From Acidobacteriota bacterium (GTDB lineage Bacteria; Acidobacteriota; Vicinamibacteria; Vicinamibacterales; UBA2999): 64,000 nt of DNA. The notes beneath the pieces were generated by a model that saw nothing but the letters and a program-made list of their open reading frames with translations, was not told where the DNA came from and did no database searches. Of the stretch, positions 8,681 to 17,837 are shown one piece after another. The stretch is from contig JAEUQR010000005.1 in the NCBI GenBank assembly GCA_016789705.1, positions 1 to 64,000 of the forward strand. The letters are read 5' to 3'. The position numbers and the translations under genes are program-made. Numbering within the stretch: the first letter of the stretch is position 1; each line of letters opens with the position of its first letter.

Positions 8681-10360
8681 ATGTGCTGGCGTCGTGGATC
8701 TGCAGTGCTGCTCGGTGCGGCGTTCCTTGCGGGATGTAGCGGAGCGGCGCCTTCGCCCGAACCGGCCGCCGCGGTCACGCCCGCGCCGGTCGTCGACACG
8801 ACGCAGCGCACCGGTGACCTTGGCGCGATCGCGTTTCCCGCCACCGGCGCCACCTCCGCGCAGGACGACTTCCGGCGCGGCGTGGCGTGGCTGCACAGCT
8901 TCGGCTACGAAGACGCCGTGGAGGCGTTCCAGGCCGCCCAGGCGAAGGATCCCGGGTTCGTCATGGCCTACTGGGGCGAGTCGCTCGCCTACAGCCAGCC
9001 GCTCTGGTTCCAGGAAGAGCCGGCCAAGGGACGGGCGGCGCTCGCAAAGCTCGGGCCCACGCCTGACGCGCGTATCGCCCTGGCGAAGACATCGCGCGAA
9101 CGCGGCTATCTGCGGGCGGTCGAGGCGCTGTGGGGCGAGGGGGAACGTCCGGCACGCGCCGCCGCCTATGCCGCGGCGATGGCTGAGGTGGCGGCGGCCA
9201 CTCCGGCCGACGACGAAGCGCAGGTGTTCTACGCGCTGGCGCTTCTGGCCACGATGCCGCGCGGCGATCTGTCACTGCCCATCCGTGAGAAGGCCGGCGC
9301 GATCGTGGAGGCGGTCTTCGCGCGCAACCCGAGACATCCCGGCGCCGCGCACCTCATTCTGCATGCCTACGATCACGGGGCCCTGGCGGCCCGCGGCCTG
9401 GCGGCGGCGCGCGCCTACGCGAGGGTGGCGCCGGCGGCGAGCCACGCGCGCCACATGCCCGCGCATTTCTTCGTGCAGCTCGGCTACTGGCAGGACGCGG
9501 CATCGAGTGACGCCGAGTCGTGGCAGGCCTCGGTGGACTGGGCGGCGCGGCGAAAGAAGACCATCACCCTGCGTGACTATCACAGCCTCGTCTGGTGGCA
9601 GTACGAATTGACGCAGCTCGGCCAGTTCCGGAAGGCGCAGCAGATCGCGAAGGAGGTGGATGCCGCGATGGCGGTCGCCACCGAGCAGGACGCCATCGGC
9701 GGCCATCAGTACGCCGACAGCGACATCGGCCGCGGCTCCGGTCCGCTGGCACTGCGCAACGACAAGGGCTCGATGCGCGCGCGCTACGTCCTCGAGAGCG
9801 AGCGCTGGGACGAGATGCGCGGGCAGAACGCCTTCGACAACATCGACGAGTTGTTCGCGCTGGGGGTGGCGGCGGCGAAACTCGACGACGTAGCCCGCGC
9901 GGTGGCCGCGCGCGAGGAACTCATCAAGGCATCGCACCCGTCGATGGACGCCGGGCTGCGCGAGCAGGCGGCCATCCTGAAGCTCGAGCTCGATGCGGTG
10001 GCGGCGGTGGAGGCCGGGGCGCTCGGTGTGGCCTGGTCTCGCATGGGTCAGGCGATCGCGCTCCAGAACCAGATGCCGAAGCCCATCGGCCGGCCGTACC
10101 CGGTGAAGGCCGCTGACGAACTCTATGGCGATCTGCTGCTGCAGGCCGGGAAGCCGGCGGAGGCCGTGGGCTGGTACGAGAAGGCCCTCGTGCGCACGCC
10201 GAACCGCTCGCGTGCGGTGCTTGGTCTCGCGCGGGCGGCGGGGAAGTCCGGCCAGGCGGAGAAGAGCCGGCGCGCCTGGGAGCAGTTCCTCGTGAACTGG
10301 GCCAACGCCGACCCGGACCTGCCCGAACTCGCCGAAGCCCGAGCCGCGCTCGGACGCTAG
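8681..10360 (+). CDS. TPR-repeat lipoprotein
   Basis: The 559-residue product starts MCWRRGSAVLLGAAFLAGC, a short lipoprotein signal with the lipid-anchored cysteine at residue 19. The rest is alanine-rich and helical, with tetratricopeptide-like pairs (for example FRRGVAWLHSFGYEDAVEAF, and AGKPAEAVGWYEKALVRTP near the C-terminus). Several His-containing helices (RHMPAHFFVQLGYW) recall the TPR proteins often annotated only as 'tetratricopeptide repeat protein' in Acidobacteriota. It probably sits on a membrane facing the periplasm and mediates protein contacts; no catalytic motif was recognised. I preferred ATG 8681 to the upstream GTG because it gives a clean lipobox. Confidence 0.8.
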   Translation: MCWRRGSAVLLGAAFLAGCSGAAPSPEPAAAVTPAPVVDTTQRTGDLGAIAFPATGATSAQDDFRRGVAWLHSFGYEDAVEAFQAAQAKDPGFVMAYWGESLAYSQPLWFQEEPAKGRAALAKLGPTPDARIALAKTSRERGYLRAVEALWGEGERPARAAAYAAAMAEVAAATPADDEAQVFYALALLATMPRGDLSLPIREKAGAIVEAVFARNPRHPGAAHLILHAYDHGALAARGLAAARAYARVAPAASHARHMPAHFFVQLGYWQDAASSDAESWQASVDWAARRKKTITLRDYHSLVWWQYELTQLGQFRKAQQIAKEVDAAMAVATEQDAIGGHQYADSDIGRGSGPLALRNDKGSMRARYVLESERWDEMRGQNAFDNIDELFALGVAAAKLDDVARAVAAREELIKASHPSMDAGLREQAAILKLELDAVAAVEAGALGVAWSRMGQAIALQNQMPKPIGRPYPVKAADELYGDLLLQAGKPAEAVGWYEKALVRTPNRSRAVLGLARAAGKSGQAEKSRRAWEQFLVNWANADPDLPELAEARAALGR

Positions 10361-10391
10361 CCGCGGGCGACGCCAGCCGCGCTGCGGCTAG
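10357..10391. terminator. Inverted repeat containing both convergent stop codons
   Basis: CTAGCCGC (10357-10364) and GCGGCTAG (10384-10391) form an 8-bp inverted repeat with a 19-nt loop. The TAG stop of the lipoprotein gene lies in the left arm and the TAG of the convergent oxidase gene in the right arm. It could act as a bidirectional terminator, although no T tract is present. Confidence 0.4.
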
Positions 10392-11611
10392 ACCTCGTCG
10401 ATGCGGACGCGGCGGATGTAGAACGACAGGTCGAGGCGGCGCGTGCGCACGTTCGTGTCGGCGGTGCGCAGGCTGATGTCGTACGGCCCGGGGTCTGTCG
10501 GTCGCCACCGGTGCGTCCAGAGCGCCCACGTGCGCGTCGTGGAAGGCGCGGGGCAGACGCGTACCGGCGTGCCGCGGTCGCGCGAGCCGAAGCGGATGAT
10601 CAGTCGATCGACCGGCGCGGTGCCGCCCCACACGATGCCGATGATGTGGTACTCCGTGCGGCCGTCGATGCGGCGCTGCTCCACGCGGATGGGCATGGCC
10701 GCGGTGTCGATCTCGGGCGCCTCGTAGTCACGGGCGAGGGCGGGCCGGCCGTCCTGATGGGTGCGTCCGGCGAACTCGATCATCTGGGACGTGGCGGGCT
10801 CGTCGGCGCCGGCCCACCGGATCTCGTTCACCCACTTGATCCACGCGCAGCCATACCAGCCGGGGACGACGAGGCGTATCGGGGCGCCGTGATCGGGTGT
10901 CATCGGCGCGCCGTTCATGCGCGTGGCGAGGAAGGCGCCGGTAGACGCAATCGCCGCGCGCGGCAGCACCCAGCTCGCGCCGGGCTGCGACCTGAGCGAC
11001 GCCCGCGTGGTGTCGTCGAGGCCCGACACGAGCACGCCGGTGGCAGCGGCCGGCGGCGGCATCCCGGCGAGCACGTCGGCAAGGGGCACGCCGTCCCATT
11101 CGACCGCGCTCATGAGCCCGAAATTCTGCGGGTTGCTGTTGCCGGCGCACTCGATGAGATGTGCCCCCTGCGGCCGCGCCCGGCCGGCGAGTGACGCGGC
11201 GCTCACGGACGTGACCGGTGTGGTGGCGTCGCGACGCAGCGCGATCTGCCAGCGCGCCGGGTCGTGGTCGAGCCCCGGCGGTACCGCCGTGCGCACGAAC
11301 ATGTCGCGCGCCTCGGTGACCAGGCGGCCGGGGGCCAGGGTGGTGAGATCGGTGAAGAGGCGGGCGTCGAGGCCCGAGCCGCCGAGCATCTGCCCGAGCG
11401 GCGTCTCGACCGCCCCTGGACCATACAGCGGCAGCGTGCGGACGAGCTCGCCGACCGGTCCGCCGTCGCACTCGGTCTGCGTGAGCCAGGCGGCCCAGGC
11501 CTCCTTCGGCACGAGGGCCGCTCCGGCCGCGCGGGCGGCGCCGGTCAGGAAGCGGCGGCGCGAGGGGGCCGTGCCACGGGGCAGAGGAGTGTGGCGCGCA
11601 GCGGAACGCAT
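10388..11611 (-). CDS. Tat-exported sulfite-oxidase-like molybdopterin enzyme
   Basis: The 407-residue protein has a twin-arginine signal (SRRRFLTGAARAAG, about residues 17-30). An oxidoreductase molybdopterin-binding fold follows, with the cofactor-binding cysteine C155 in LIECAGN. A C-terminal dimerisation-type domain (about 290-407) includes WGGTAPVDRLIIRF. Such enzymes oxidise sulfite or related substrates in the periplasm; the true substrate cannot be told. I set the start at ATG 11611 because the longer frame to 11734 would overlap the divergent gene. It is divergent from the VWFA gene with 38 bp between starts, and no haem or cytochrome subunit gene is adjacent. Confidence 0.85.
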   Translation of the reverse strand: MRSAARHTPLPRGTAPSRRRFLTGAARAAGAALVPKEAWAAWLTQTECDGGPVGELVRTLPLYGPGAVETPLGQMLGGSGLDARLFTDLTTLAPGRLVTEARDMFVRTAVPPGLDHDPARWQIALRRDATTPVTSVSAASLAGRARPQGAHLIECAGNSNPQNFGLMSAVEWDGVPLADVLAGMPPPAAATGVLVSGLDDTTRASLRSQPGASWVLPRAAIASTGAFLATRMNGAPMTPDHGAPIRLVVPGWYGCAWIKWVNEIRWAGADEPATSQMIEFAGRTHQDGRPALARDYEAPEIDTAAMPIRVEQRRIDGRTEYHIIGIVWGGTAPVDRLIIRFGSRDRGTPVRVCPAPSTTRTWALWTHRWRPTDPGPYDISLRTADTNVRTRRLDLSFYIRRVRIDEV

Positions 11612-11637
11612 GGGCCAAGTATTCCATACGCGCCCGA

Positions 11638-11643
11638 TATAAT
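11638..11643 (+). promoter_or_regulatory. Consensus -10 (TATAAT) directly before the VWFA gene
   Basis: A perfect TATAAT ends 6 nt before ATG 11650, so transcription should begin at or within a base or two of the start codon. No convincing -35 is visible. Confidence 0.55.
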
Positions 11644-11649
11644 TGGCGC

Positions 11650-12939
11650 ATGGCCTACCGCTCACCCGCGCGTTCCCTCGTGGCGGCGCTGTTCGTGGCC
11701 GGTGCCGTGCTGAGCCTGACCGCGCAGCAGGCACCGCCGCCGGCGCAGCCCACGTTCCGTTCGGGCGTCACCGCCGTGACGACCGACGTCATCACGCGCG
11801 ACAAGGACGGCCGCTTCGTCTCGAATCTCACGAAGGACGACTTCGTGGTGCTCGAAGACGACGTGCCGCAGACCATCACCTCGTTCTCGCTCGTGCACGG
11901 CGGCCGCACGTTCAACATGCTGTCGCCCGCCACGGCCGCGCCGGTGGCGGCGCCGGAAGGCATCGTGCTGCCGACCAAACGGGCCGTGCAGGACGTGGCC
12001 GGCCGGGTGCTCTTCATCTTCGTCGATGACGTGCACTTCGAGCCGGAATACACGCCGCACGTCCGCAAGCTCATTCAGGACATCTCCGAGAACCTGCTGC
12101 ACGACGGTGACCTGGTGGCGATGCTCTCGAGCGGCCCGTCGAGCATCCAGACGGGCCTCACCTACGACCGCAAGCTGGTGGTGGCGTCGGCCACCAAGAT
12201 CCGTGGCAGCGGCCTGAATGCTGCCGAGATCTTCCGCAACCTCGAGACGTCGCAGGGGCCCGCCGACGTGCGGAACCGCGCGCAGATGGCGTTCTACACT
12301 GCCTACAACCTGCTGGCGGACCTCGAGCAGGTGCCGAACAAGCGGAAGGCGCTGCTGTACATCAGCACCGGCTACGACTTCGATCCGTTCGCCGCCGGCC
12401 GCAACTCCGGCGACCGCATCATGGGCGGCCGCTTCTCGGATCCGCTGCGCTTCCTGCAGCAGGACAAGGACAATCCGTACTTCCGTCTGCCGGCCGCCAA
12501 CGCCGACATCGACCTGTATTCGTACATGAAGGAACTGGCGCTCACGGCCAACCGGGCCAACGTCAGCATCTACGCCATCGATCCGCGCGGTCTGGCCGGC
12601 GTGGTGGACGCCGGGCAGTACATCGACCAGAGCGAGTGGCGCACGTATCTCCAGAAGACGCAGAGCACGCTGCGCTTCATGTCAGAAGAAACCGGCGGCT
12701 TCGCCGTGGTGAACGTCAACGACTTCGCGAGCGAATTCAAGCGCATCGATGCCGAGACGAGCGATTACTACATCCTCGGCTACTCGTCGTCGAATCCCGA
12801 TCCGACGCGCCGCGTGCGCCGCATCGACGTGAAGGTGCAAAAGCCCGACATCACGGTGGCGTCGCGCCGCGCCTACTCGCTGAAGACGCCGGGCACGCCG
12901 GCCGCGCCGCCGCCGCCGACGCCGGCGAAGAAGAAGTAG
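11650..12939 (+). CDS. VWFA-related protein of the Acidobacterial type, secreted
   Basis: The 429-residue protein has a signal peptide (about residues 1-26, LVAALFVAGAVLSLTAQ). The characteristic N-terminal segment with TRDKDGRFVSNLTKDDFVVL follows, then a von Willebrand A fold (about 110-330) starting at RVLFIFVDDVH. The C-terminal region has YYILGYSSSNP and a proline tail ending in lysines. This composition fits the 'VWFA-related Acidobacterial domain' family (TIGR03436), whose function is unknown; VWA folds usually mediate metal-dependent protein binding. The DxSxS metal site is not intact: VDDVH stands in its place. Its stop codon abuts the stop of the convergent neighbour with no spacer. 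Confidence 0.88.
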   Translation: MAYRSPARSLVAALFVAGAVLSLTAQQAPPPAQPTFRSGVTAVTTDVITRDKDGRFVSNLTKDDFVVLEDDVPQTITSFSLVHGGRTFNMLSPATAAPVAAPEGIVLPTKRAVQDVAGRVLFIFVDDVHFEPEYTPHVRKLIQDISENLLHDGDLVAMLSSGPSSIQTGLTYDRKLVVASATKIRGSGLNAAEIFRNLETSQGPADVRNRAQMAFYTAYNLLADLEQVPNKRKALLYISTGYDFDPFAAGRNSGDRIMGGRFSDPLRFLQQDKDNPYFRLPAANADIDLYSYMKELALTANRANVSIYAIDPRGLAGVVDAGQYIDQSEWRTYLQKTQSTLRFMSEETGGFAVVNVNDFASEFKRIDAETSDYYILGYSSSNPDPTRRVRRIDVKVQKPDITVASRRAYSLKTPGTPAAPPPPTPAKKK

Positions 12940-15009
12940 TCAGCGCCCGGCGGACGCGGTGACGGCCAGCCACTCGCCGACGAGCTCGGCATGGCGGCCC
13001 TCTGCCTGCACGTAGCGCTGCGCGAGCGCCGCGAAGCGTTCCCGCGCCGCCGGTGCGGTCATGGCGGCATCCCCGGCCACGGCGCCGGCAAAGAGGGCGT
13101 GCATCACGAGGAAGTCGTGCTCCGGCCCCGCGGCCCCGGCCGGTGCGGCGTCGAGCACCCGCAGGGCATCGCCGGGCCGCCGTGTGGCGATGTAGGTGGC
13201 GGCGAGGGCGCGTCGGGCGGCGGCGTTCCCCGGCTGTGAGTCGAGGGCCGCGGTGGCCATCGCCGCGGCGCGGGCCACGTCCCCCTGGCGCATGTAGGCG
13301 TCGATGAGCAGCGTCGCCACGACGTCGTCGTCGATGCCGCCCTCGCGCGCCTGGTTCCAGGCGGTTACGGCCGCTTTGTCGTCGCCGCCGAGGGCGTAGG
13401 TGGCGCCGAGCATCAGCAGCACCGGCGCCGACGGCGCTCCGAGGCTCGCGGCCTGCGTGAGCTGCGAGGCGACCGACCGCGCCGAATCGCCGAGGCCGTA
13501 GAGCCCGAGACCGAGCAGCGCCTGCGCCACCGGCCGCTCGGCCGCGACCGTCGTGTCCACGCGCAGCAGATCGGAGAACCGGCCCGACTCCACCGCCGCG
13601 AGGGCCCGGGCGAGCGGCTCGGAGGGCGCCGGCGGCGCCAGCGCCCGGCTGATGGCGTGGAGCGTGGCCGGTGCGAGCACGCTGTCGCGGCGGAACGCCT
13701 GGCCCGGCGTGGGCGCCTCGCGCAGAAGACTCGCCGGCGTTCCGGTAATCTCGAACGTGGCGGTGCGCGAGGTCTGGCGGCCGCCCAGGCGGTCGGTCGC
13801 GATCACCTCGATCGTGTAGCGCCCGCGCGCGAAGGTCGTGAGCGGCATCTGCAGCGCCGCGAAGAGCGGGTGGCCGCTGGCCACGTCGAAGTCCACCGGC
13901 AGCGTGGCGGCGCTGTGGTGCTGCACTGGCAGCGAGCCGACGAGCTGCGGACGCCCAGCCACCTCGCGCGAGACGCGGAAGGCGACATCCACGTCGGGCT
14001 TGCCGGCGGGGCCGCCCGAGGGGTTGATGACCTGCACGACGACCGACAGCGGTTCATCGACGCGAAACCGCGTGTCGCGCGCCGGCGTCGTCTCGAGCGC
14101 GCCGATGGCGTACGGATGCGCGCCCTGTTGATCGACGGGGTACGGCGATTCGAGCGTACGCACGGCATCAGCCAGCACGACGTCGCTCAGCGCAAATTCG
14201 CTGCGGTTCGCGGCCGGCAGCGACAGGCGCCGCGTGATGACGCGGACGGCCGGCGCCTTCGCGCTGCCGGGTTCGGCCCAGCCGATGTAGACGTCGTAGT
14301 CGCCGGGGCCGGTCGTGATGCCGCGTTCGATGAGCAGGCCGCGGGCGGCGGGCCCGAGCACGCTCTTCACGTCGAAGTCCTCGAAGGCGTGCAGCGAGCT
14401 CACCGGACTGTTGGCGCGCGACTCGAGGTCGGCCCGCCGCTGCTTCTCGCGCGCCTCGCGGTCGCGCCGGGCCCGTTCGCGCTCCATGTCCTGGAGACGC
14501 AGCGCATTCGACGCGTCGTTGGCGGCCACTATCGCCTGGCTGCCGGCGAGCATCGCCGCTCCGCCAACCGGGATTTCGCCCTGCGGCACGCTCATCGACT
14601 TCATCGCCCGCATCGGCAGCGGATCGCCGCGCAGCCCCTGCAGCCAGTCCATGACCGCCGACCGCGGCGGCGCGAGCAGCGTCTCACCGCCGACGCGACG
14701 CAGGGCGAGGCGCACGTAGATCGTGGCAGGCGCGGTCGGCGCCGGCACCTCCGGGACCTCGGCCCGCAGGGCCACGTAGTGTGAGCCGTCCGAGGCGCGC
14801 AGCACGTGGGACAGCCACGTCGCCTCGACGCGCGGCGCCTCGGGGGCGCCGGCGGCCACGCGGTCGACGGCAGCCACGACCGCCTCGAGGAGGGTGCGCT
14901 GGGACTTGTTGAGGCGAGGGGCGGCAGACTGCGCCTGTACCGGCAACGCGCCGGCGAGAAGAACACTCAGCGCGGCCAGAGCAGCGGCGAGCCGATGGGG
15001 GGCGAACAT
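12940..15009 (-). CDS. Secreted protein with Ig-like and TPR regions, function unknown
   Basis: The 689-residue protein has a signal peptide (LAAALAALSVLLAGALPVQAQ). A charged coiled-coil patch of about 25 residues rich in Arg and Glu (MERERARRDREAREKQRR) lies near residue 190. Beta-sandwich-like repeats follow (about 210-440, including RYTIEVIATDRLGG). The C-terminal half has TPR-like helices (about 480-680, RPGDALRVLDAAPAG). I do not recognise a catalytic domain. It lies 63 bp downstream of the TolC-like gene on the same strand and may be the last gene of the export operon, which makes it a possible cargo or periplasmic accessory. ATG 15009 is preferred to a GTG at 15036 because it gives a normal signal peptide. 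Confidence 0.65.
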   Translation of the reverse strand: MFAPHRLAAALAALSVLLAGALPVQAQSAAPRLNKSQRTLLEAVVAAVDRVAAGAPEAPRVEATWLSHVLRASDGSHYVALRAEVPEVPAPTAPATIYVRLALRRVGGETLLAPPRSAVMDWLQGLRGDPLPMRAMKSMSVPQGEIPVGGAAMLAGSQAIVAANDASNALRLQDMERERARRDREAREKQRRADLESRANSPVSSLHAFEDFDVKSVLGPAARGLLIERGITTGPGDYDVYIGWAEPGSAKAPAVRVITRRLSLPAANRSEFALSDVVLADAVRTLESPYPVDQQGAHPYAIGALETTPARDTRFRVDEPLSVVVQVINPSGGPAGKPDVDVAFRVSREVAGRPQLVGSLPVQHHSAATLPVDFDVASGHPLFAALQMPLTTFARGRYTIEVIATDRLGGRQTSRTATFEITGTPASLLREAPTPGQAFRRDSVLAPATLHAISRALAPPAPSEPLARALAAVESGRFSDLLRVDTTVAAERPVAQALLGLGLYGLGDSARSVASQLTQAASLGAPSAPVLLMLGATYALGGDDKAAVTAWNQAREGGIDDDVVATLLIDAYMRQGDVARAAAMATAALDSQPGNAAARRALAATYIATRRPGDALRVLDAAPAGAAGPEHDFLVMHALFAGAVAGDAAMTAPAARERFAALAQRYVQAEGRHAELVGEWLAVTASAGR

Positions 15010-15072
15010 GTGGAACCTGCGGAGGCGCGAGTTCACGTTACCACGCGCGGCCGGGCTCCGGGGCGGTGGCGA

Positions 15073-16485
15073 TCAGGGCGGCGGCAGCCGGTCGAGCACG
15101 CGGCCCGTGGCCCGGTCGAGGCGCGCCAGGGCCTTCTCGTAGTCCGTGTGGGCGCGGACATCGCGCACGGCGGCATCCGCCGCCGCCAGCTCGCGCAGAT
15201 TGACGAGGAACTGCGTCGAGTCGCCGAGGTCGAACTTGTCGCGCTCCAGCCGTTCGAGTTCGCGCGCCACCGCCACTTCATCTGCCACGGCCTCGCGGAC
15301 CGTCGCCGCAGCCCGCACGGCGCTCAGCGCGTCCTGCACCTCGGCGCGCACCTGGTCTTCGGCCCAGCGCAGGTCGAGATCCGCGCGCGCCAGTGCCGCC
15401 TGCGCCTTGAGCGTCTGGCCGATGGCCTTGCGGCGCTGCACGGGCAGCTTGAAGGTGAGGCCGACCTCGAAGGACGTGCCGCCCTTGGTGGACTCGCGAC
15501 GCTCGCGGCCCACTTCCGAGAAGAAGTCGAGCGTCGGCAGCTGCGTGTTCTCGGCGAGGCGCACGTCGACCCGCTGCCGGTCGCGGGCGAGTCGGCGGGC
15601 CTGCACGTCGGGCCGTCGGGCCAGCGCGCCGGCGACTTCCTCCGCTTCATCGGGCTCGGCGCCGGCGGACGTCGCTGGCAGCGGCGGCAGCCGGTCGAGC
15701 GACGGGCGCAGTGGCGCGCCGTCCGCGCCGCGGTAGTAGAGCGACAGGTCGATGGCCGCCTGCTCGAAGAGCCGCTGCGCGCTGGCCAGCGCCGAGCGGC
15801 GCTGGAAGATCGCGCGCTGGTTGTCGGTGCGCTCGATCGCGGCAATCTGCCCGAGCGCCACGGCATCCGCCAGCTGCGTGTCGCGCACTTCGGCCAGCGT
15901 CAGCAGGGCGCGCGCCACCGACAACTGGCGGCCGGCCGCCACCCAGTCCCAGTAGGAGGCAAGTGCCGCTGTGAAGTGGCCCAGGCGCGCGGCGTCGAGT
16001 TGCCGCGCTGCCCGTTCCACGCCGATTTCGGCCGTGGCCGTGCCGGCGCGGCGTTCGTCGATGGCGCGCCCGCGCAGCAGCGGCACTTCGAGCCCGGCCA
16101 GCACCTCGCCGCTGCCAGTGGTCTCGGCCTTGCCGTCGTAGTCGGCGAACGTGCCGCTGCCGGCCCGGTAACCGCCGTAGGCAGTGGCGCCCCAGGTCGT
16201 GAGCGGCTGCTCGAACAGCGTCGACAGGCGCGTGTTGTCGTACTCGCCGTCGAGGCGGCTGCCTGATGCCTTCAGGTTGAGGTCGAACCCACCGCGCGCG
16301 CTCACGAGATCGGCGGCGGCGGCATCGACGTCGCGCCGCGCCTGCTCGATGAGCGGCAGCGCGCGATCGACGGCACGCAGCACGTCCTGCGGCGTCAGTG
16401 GCTCCTGCGCGTTCGCCGGCGGGGCCGGCGCGACGAGCGCCAGCACCAGGCCCGCCGCGATGACAAGGAGGCGGCGCGCCGTCAT
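15073..16485 (-). CDS. TolC-family outer-membrane efflux protein
   Basis: The 470-residue protein has a signal peptide (about residues 1-27, ending PPANAQE). The two alpha-helical barrel repeats of the outer-membrane efflux family follow: long Ala/Arg/Leu helices with a connecting beta strand (FDLNLKASGSRLDG) and a second copy after TLDFFSEVGRERR. It would form the outer-membrane channel of the tripartite exporter encoded by the two upstream genes. ATG 16485 overlaps the adaptor stop by 4 bp (ATGA), which indicates translational coupling; the longer frame to 16680 lacks a signal peptide and lies inside the adaptor gene. Confidence 0.9.
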   Translation of the reverse strand: MTARRLLVIAAGLVLALVAPAPPANAQEPLTPQDVLRAVDRALPLIEQARRDVDAAAADLVSARGGFDLNLKASGSRLDGEYDNTRLSTLFEQPLTTWGATAYGGYRAGSGTFADYDGKAETTGSGEVLAGLEVPLLRGRAIDERRAGTATAEIGVERAARQLDAARLGHFTAALASYWDWVAAGRQLSVARALLTLAEVRDTQLADAVALGQIAAIERTDNQRAIFQRRSALASAQRLFEQAAIDLSLYYRGADGAPLRPSLDRLPPLPATSAGAEPDEAEEVAGALARRPDVQARRLARDRQRVDVRLAENTQLPTLDFFSEVGRERRESTKGGTSFEVGLTFKLPVQRRKAIGQTLKAQAALARADLDLRWAEDQVRAEVQDALSAVRAAATVREAVADEVAVARELERLERDKFDLGDSTQFLVNLRELAAADAAVRDVRAHTDYEKALARLDRATGRVLDRLPPP

Positions 16486-17837
16486 GGCGTGTCCTTTTCT
16501 TCGCTGGAGCTGCTCTTGCTGTCGCTCCTGGCCTCGCCGCCCTTGGTCGGTTCGGTCATGCCGACGATCGGCGGGAAGCCGTTGAACTGCCGCCACAGCT
16601 CGTAGCCGACGGGCACGACGTTCAGGAGCACCCAGCCGTTGGCCCGCACGCCCTGGCGCAGGAAACGCGACGAGGGCCACGCCTCGTCGGCCGGATCCGG
16701 TTCGACCAGCACGCGGAAGCGCCCCTGGCCGTTGTCGGTCGCATCCACGTTCAGCACCTTGCCGCCGAAGGTGCCCACCGCAATCGACGGCCAGCCCGAG
16801 AACTGCAGCGCCGGCCAGCCTTCGAACTGCAGCCGCACCCGGCTGCCCGTCGACACCATCGGCATGTCGTTGCCGTCGATCCAGATCTCGACCACGTCCT
16901 TCGTGGAGGCGGGCACGATGACGGCCAGGGCTTCGCCGGCCTTCAACAACTCGCCGCTGCGGCGTCCCACCACGCGCAGCACGGTGCCGTCGATAGGGGC
17001 GGTGACGCGCTGCGTCTGCTGGCGCGACAGCCGCACGTCCATCTTGGCGAGTTCGGCGCGTGCCTTGGCGGCGTCGCTGCGGCCCGAGGCCATCTGCGCG
17101 CGCGCTTCGTCGACGCGGGCCCGCGCCTCGGCCAGGGTGCGCTGCAGCTCGGCGGCGAGCGACGCCGCCTCACTTCGTGCCGCGTTGAGCGTCGCCACGG
17201 CGCGCTCGACCTCGGCGGCGCGCGTGGCCATTTCCATCTGGGCGAGCTCGACGTTGCGGGTGGAGGTCAGCCCCTTGGCGATGAGCGCCTTCTGGCGATC
17301 GAGATTGAGCGTCGCGGCGGTGTTGGCGGCGTCGGCCGCCGTGACGGACCGTTCGGCCGCGGTGACGCGATCGCGCGCCATCTGCTCGCGCAGTTTCGCC
17401 GCCTCGACGCTCGTCTCCTGCGTGAGCTGCAGCTCGCGGATGCGGTCGCCGAGCGACGTCACGCGCATGTCGGCCTGTTCGATCGTGAGCTGCACCTGCG
17501 CGCGTTCGGCGGTCAGGCGGTCGAGAATCGCCGGGTCGTTGTCGACCAGATCCACGATCGGATCGCCGGCCTTGACCACCGACCCTTCCACCACGTGCCA
17601 GGTGGCGACCCGGCCGTCCACCAGGGCCTGCACCTCCTGCGGCCGCTCCTCGGGGCTGAAGGCGATGACGCGCCCCGTCCCGGGGATCGTCTGCTGCCAC
17701 GGCGTCACCACCAGGGCCACGGCCGTCAGCACGATGAGCACGACCAGCAGCCGCGCGAGCAGCCGGGCCGAGCGTGGAGCATGGATGCCATGCAGGGCCA
17801 GGCGGTGATCCATCTGCCAGCCGGAACCGGACGTCAT
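16482..17837 (-). CDS. HlyD-family membrane-fusion adaptor
   Basis: The 451-residue protein has one transmembrane segment (about residues 28-46) and a biotinyl-lipoyl half-motif (VDGRVATWHVVEGSVVKAGD). A long coiled-coil hairpin follows (about 110-275), then the second lipoyl half (APIDGTVLRVVGRRSGELLKAG) and beta-barrel domains. It bridges the inner-membrane ABC protein and the TolC channel. The C-terminus is an unusual Ser/Lys/Glu-rich tail (SDSKSSSSEEKDTP). It overlaps the ABC gene and the TolC gene by 4 bp each, so the three are surely co-transcribed. Confidence 0.9.
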   Translation of the reverse strand: MTSGSGWQMDHRLALHGIHAPRSARLLARLLVVLIVLTAVALVVTPWQQTIPGTGRVIAFSPEERPQEVQALVDGRVATWHVVEGSVVKAGDPIVDLVDNDPAILDRLTAERAQVQLTIEQADMRVTSLGDRIRELQLTQETSVEAAKLREQMARDRVTAAERSVTAADAANTAATLNLDRQKALIAKGLTSTRNVELAQMEMATRAAEVERAVATLNAARSEAASLAAELQRTLAEARARVDEARAQMASGRSDAAKARAELAKMDVRLSRQQTQRVTAPIDGTVLRVVGRRSGELLKAGEALAVIVPASTKDVVEIWIDGNDMPMVSTGSRVRLQFEGWPALQFSGWPSIAVGTFGGKVLNVDATDNGQGRFRVLVEPDPADEAWPSSRFLRQGVRANGWVLLNVVPVGYELWRQFNGFPPIVGMTEPTKGGEARSDSKSSSSEEKDTP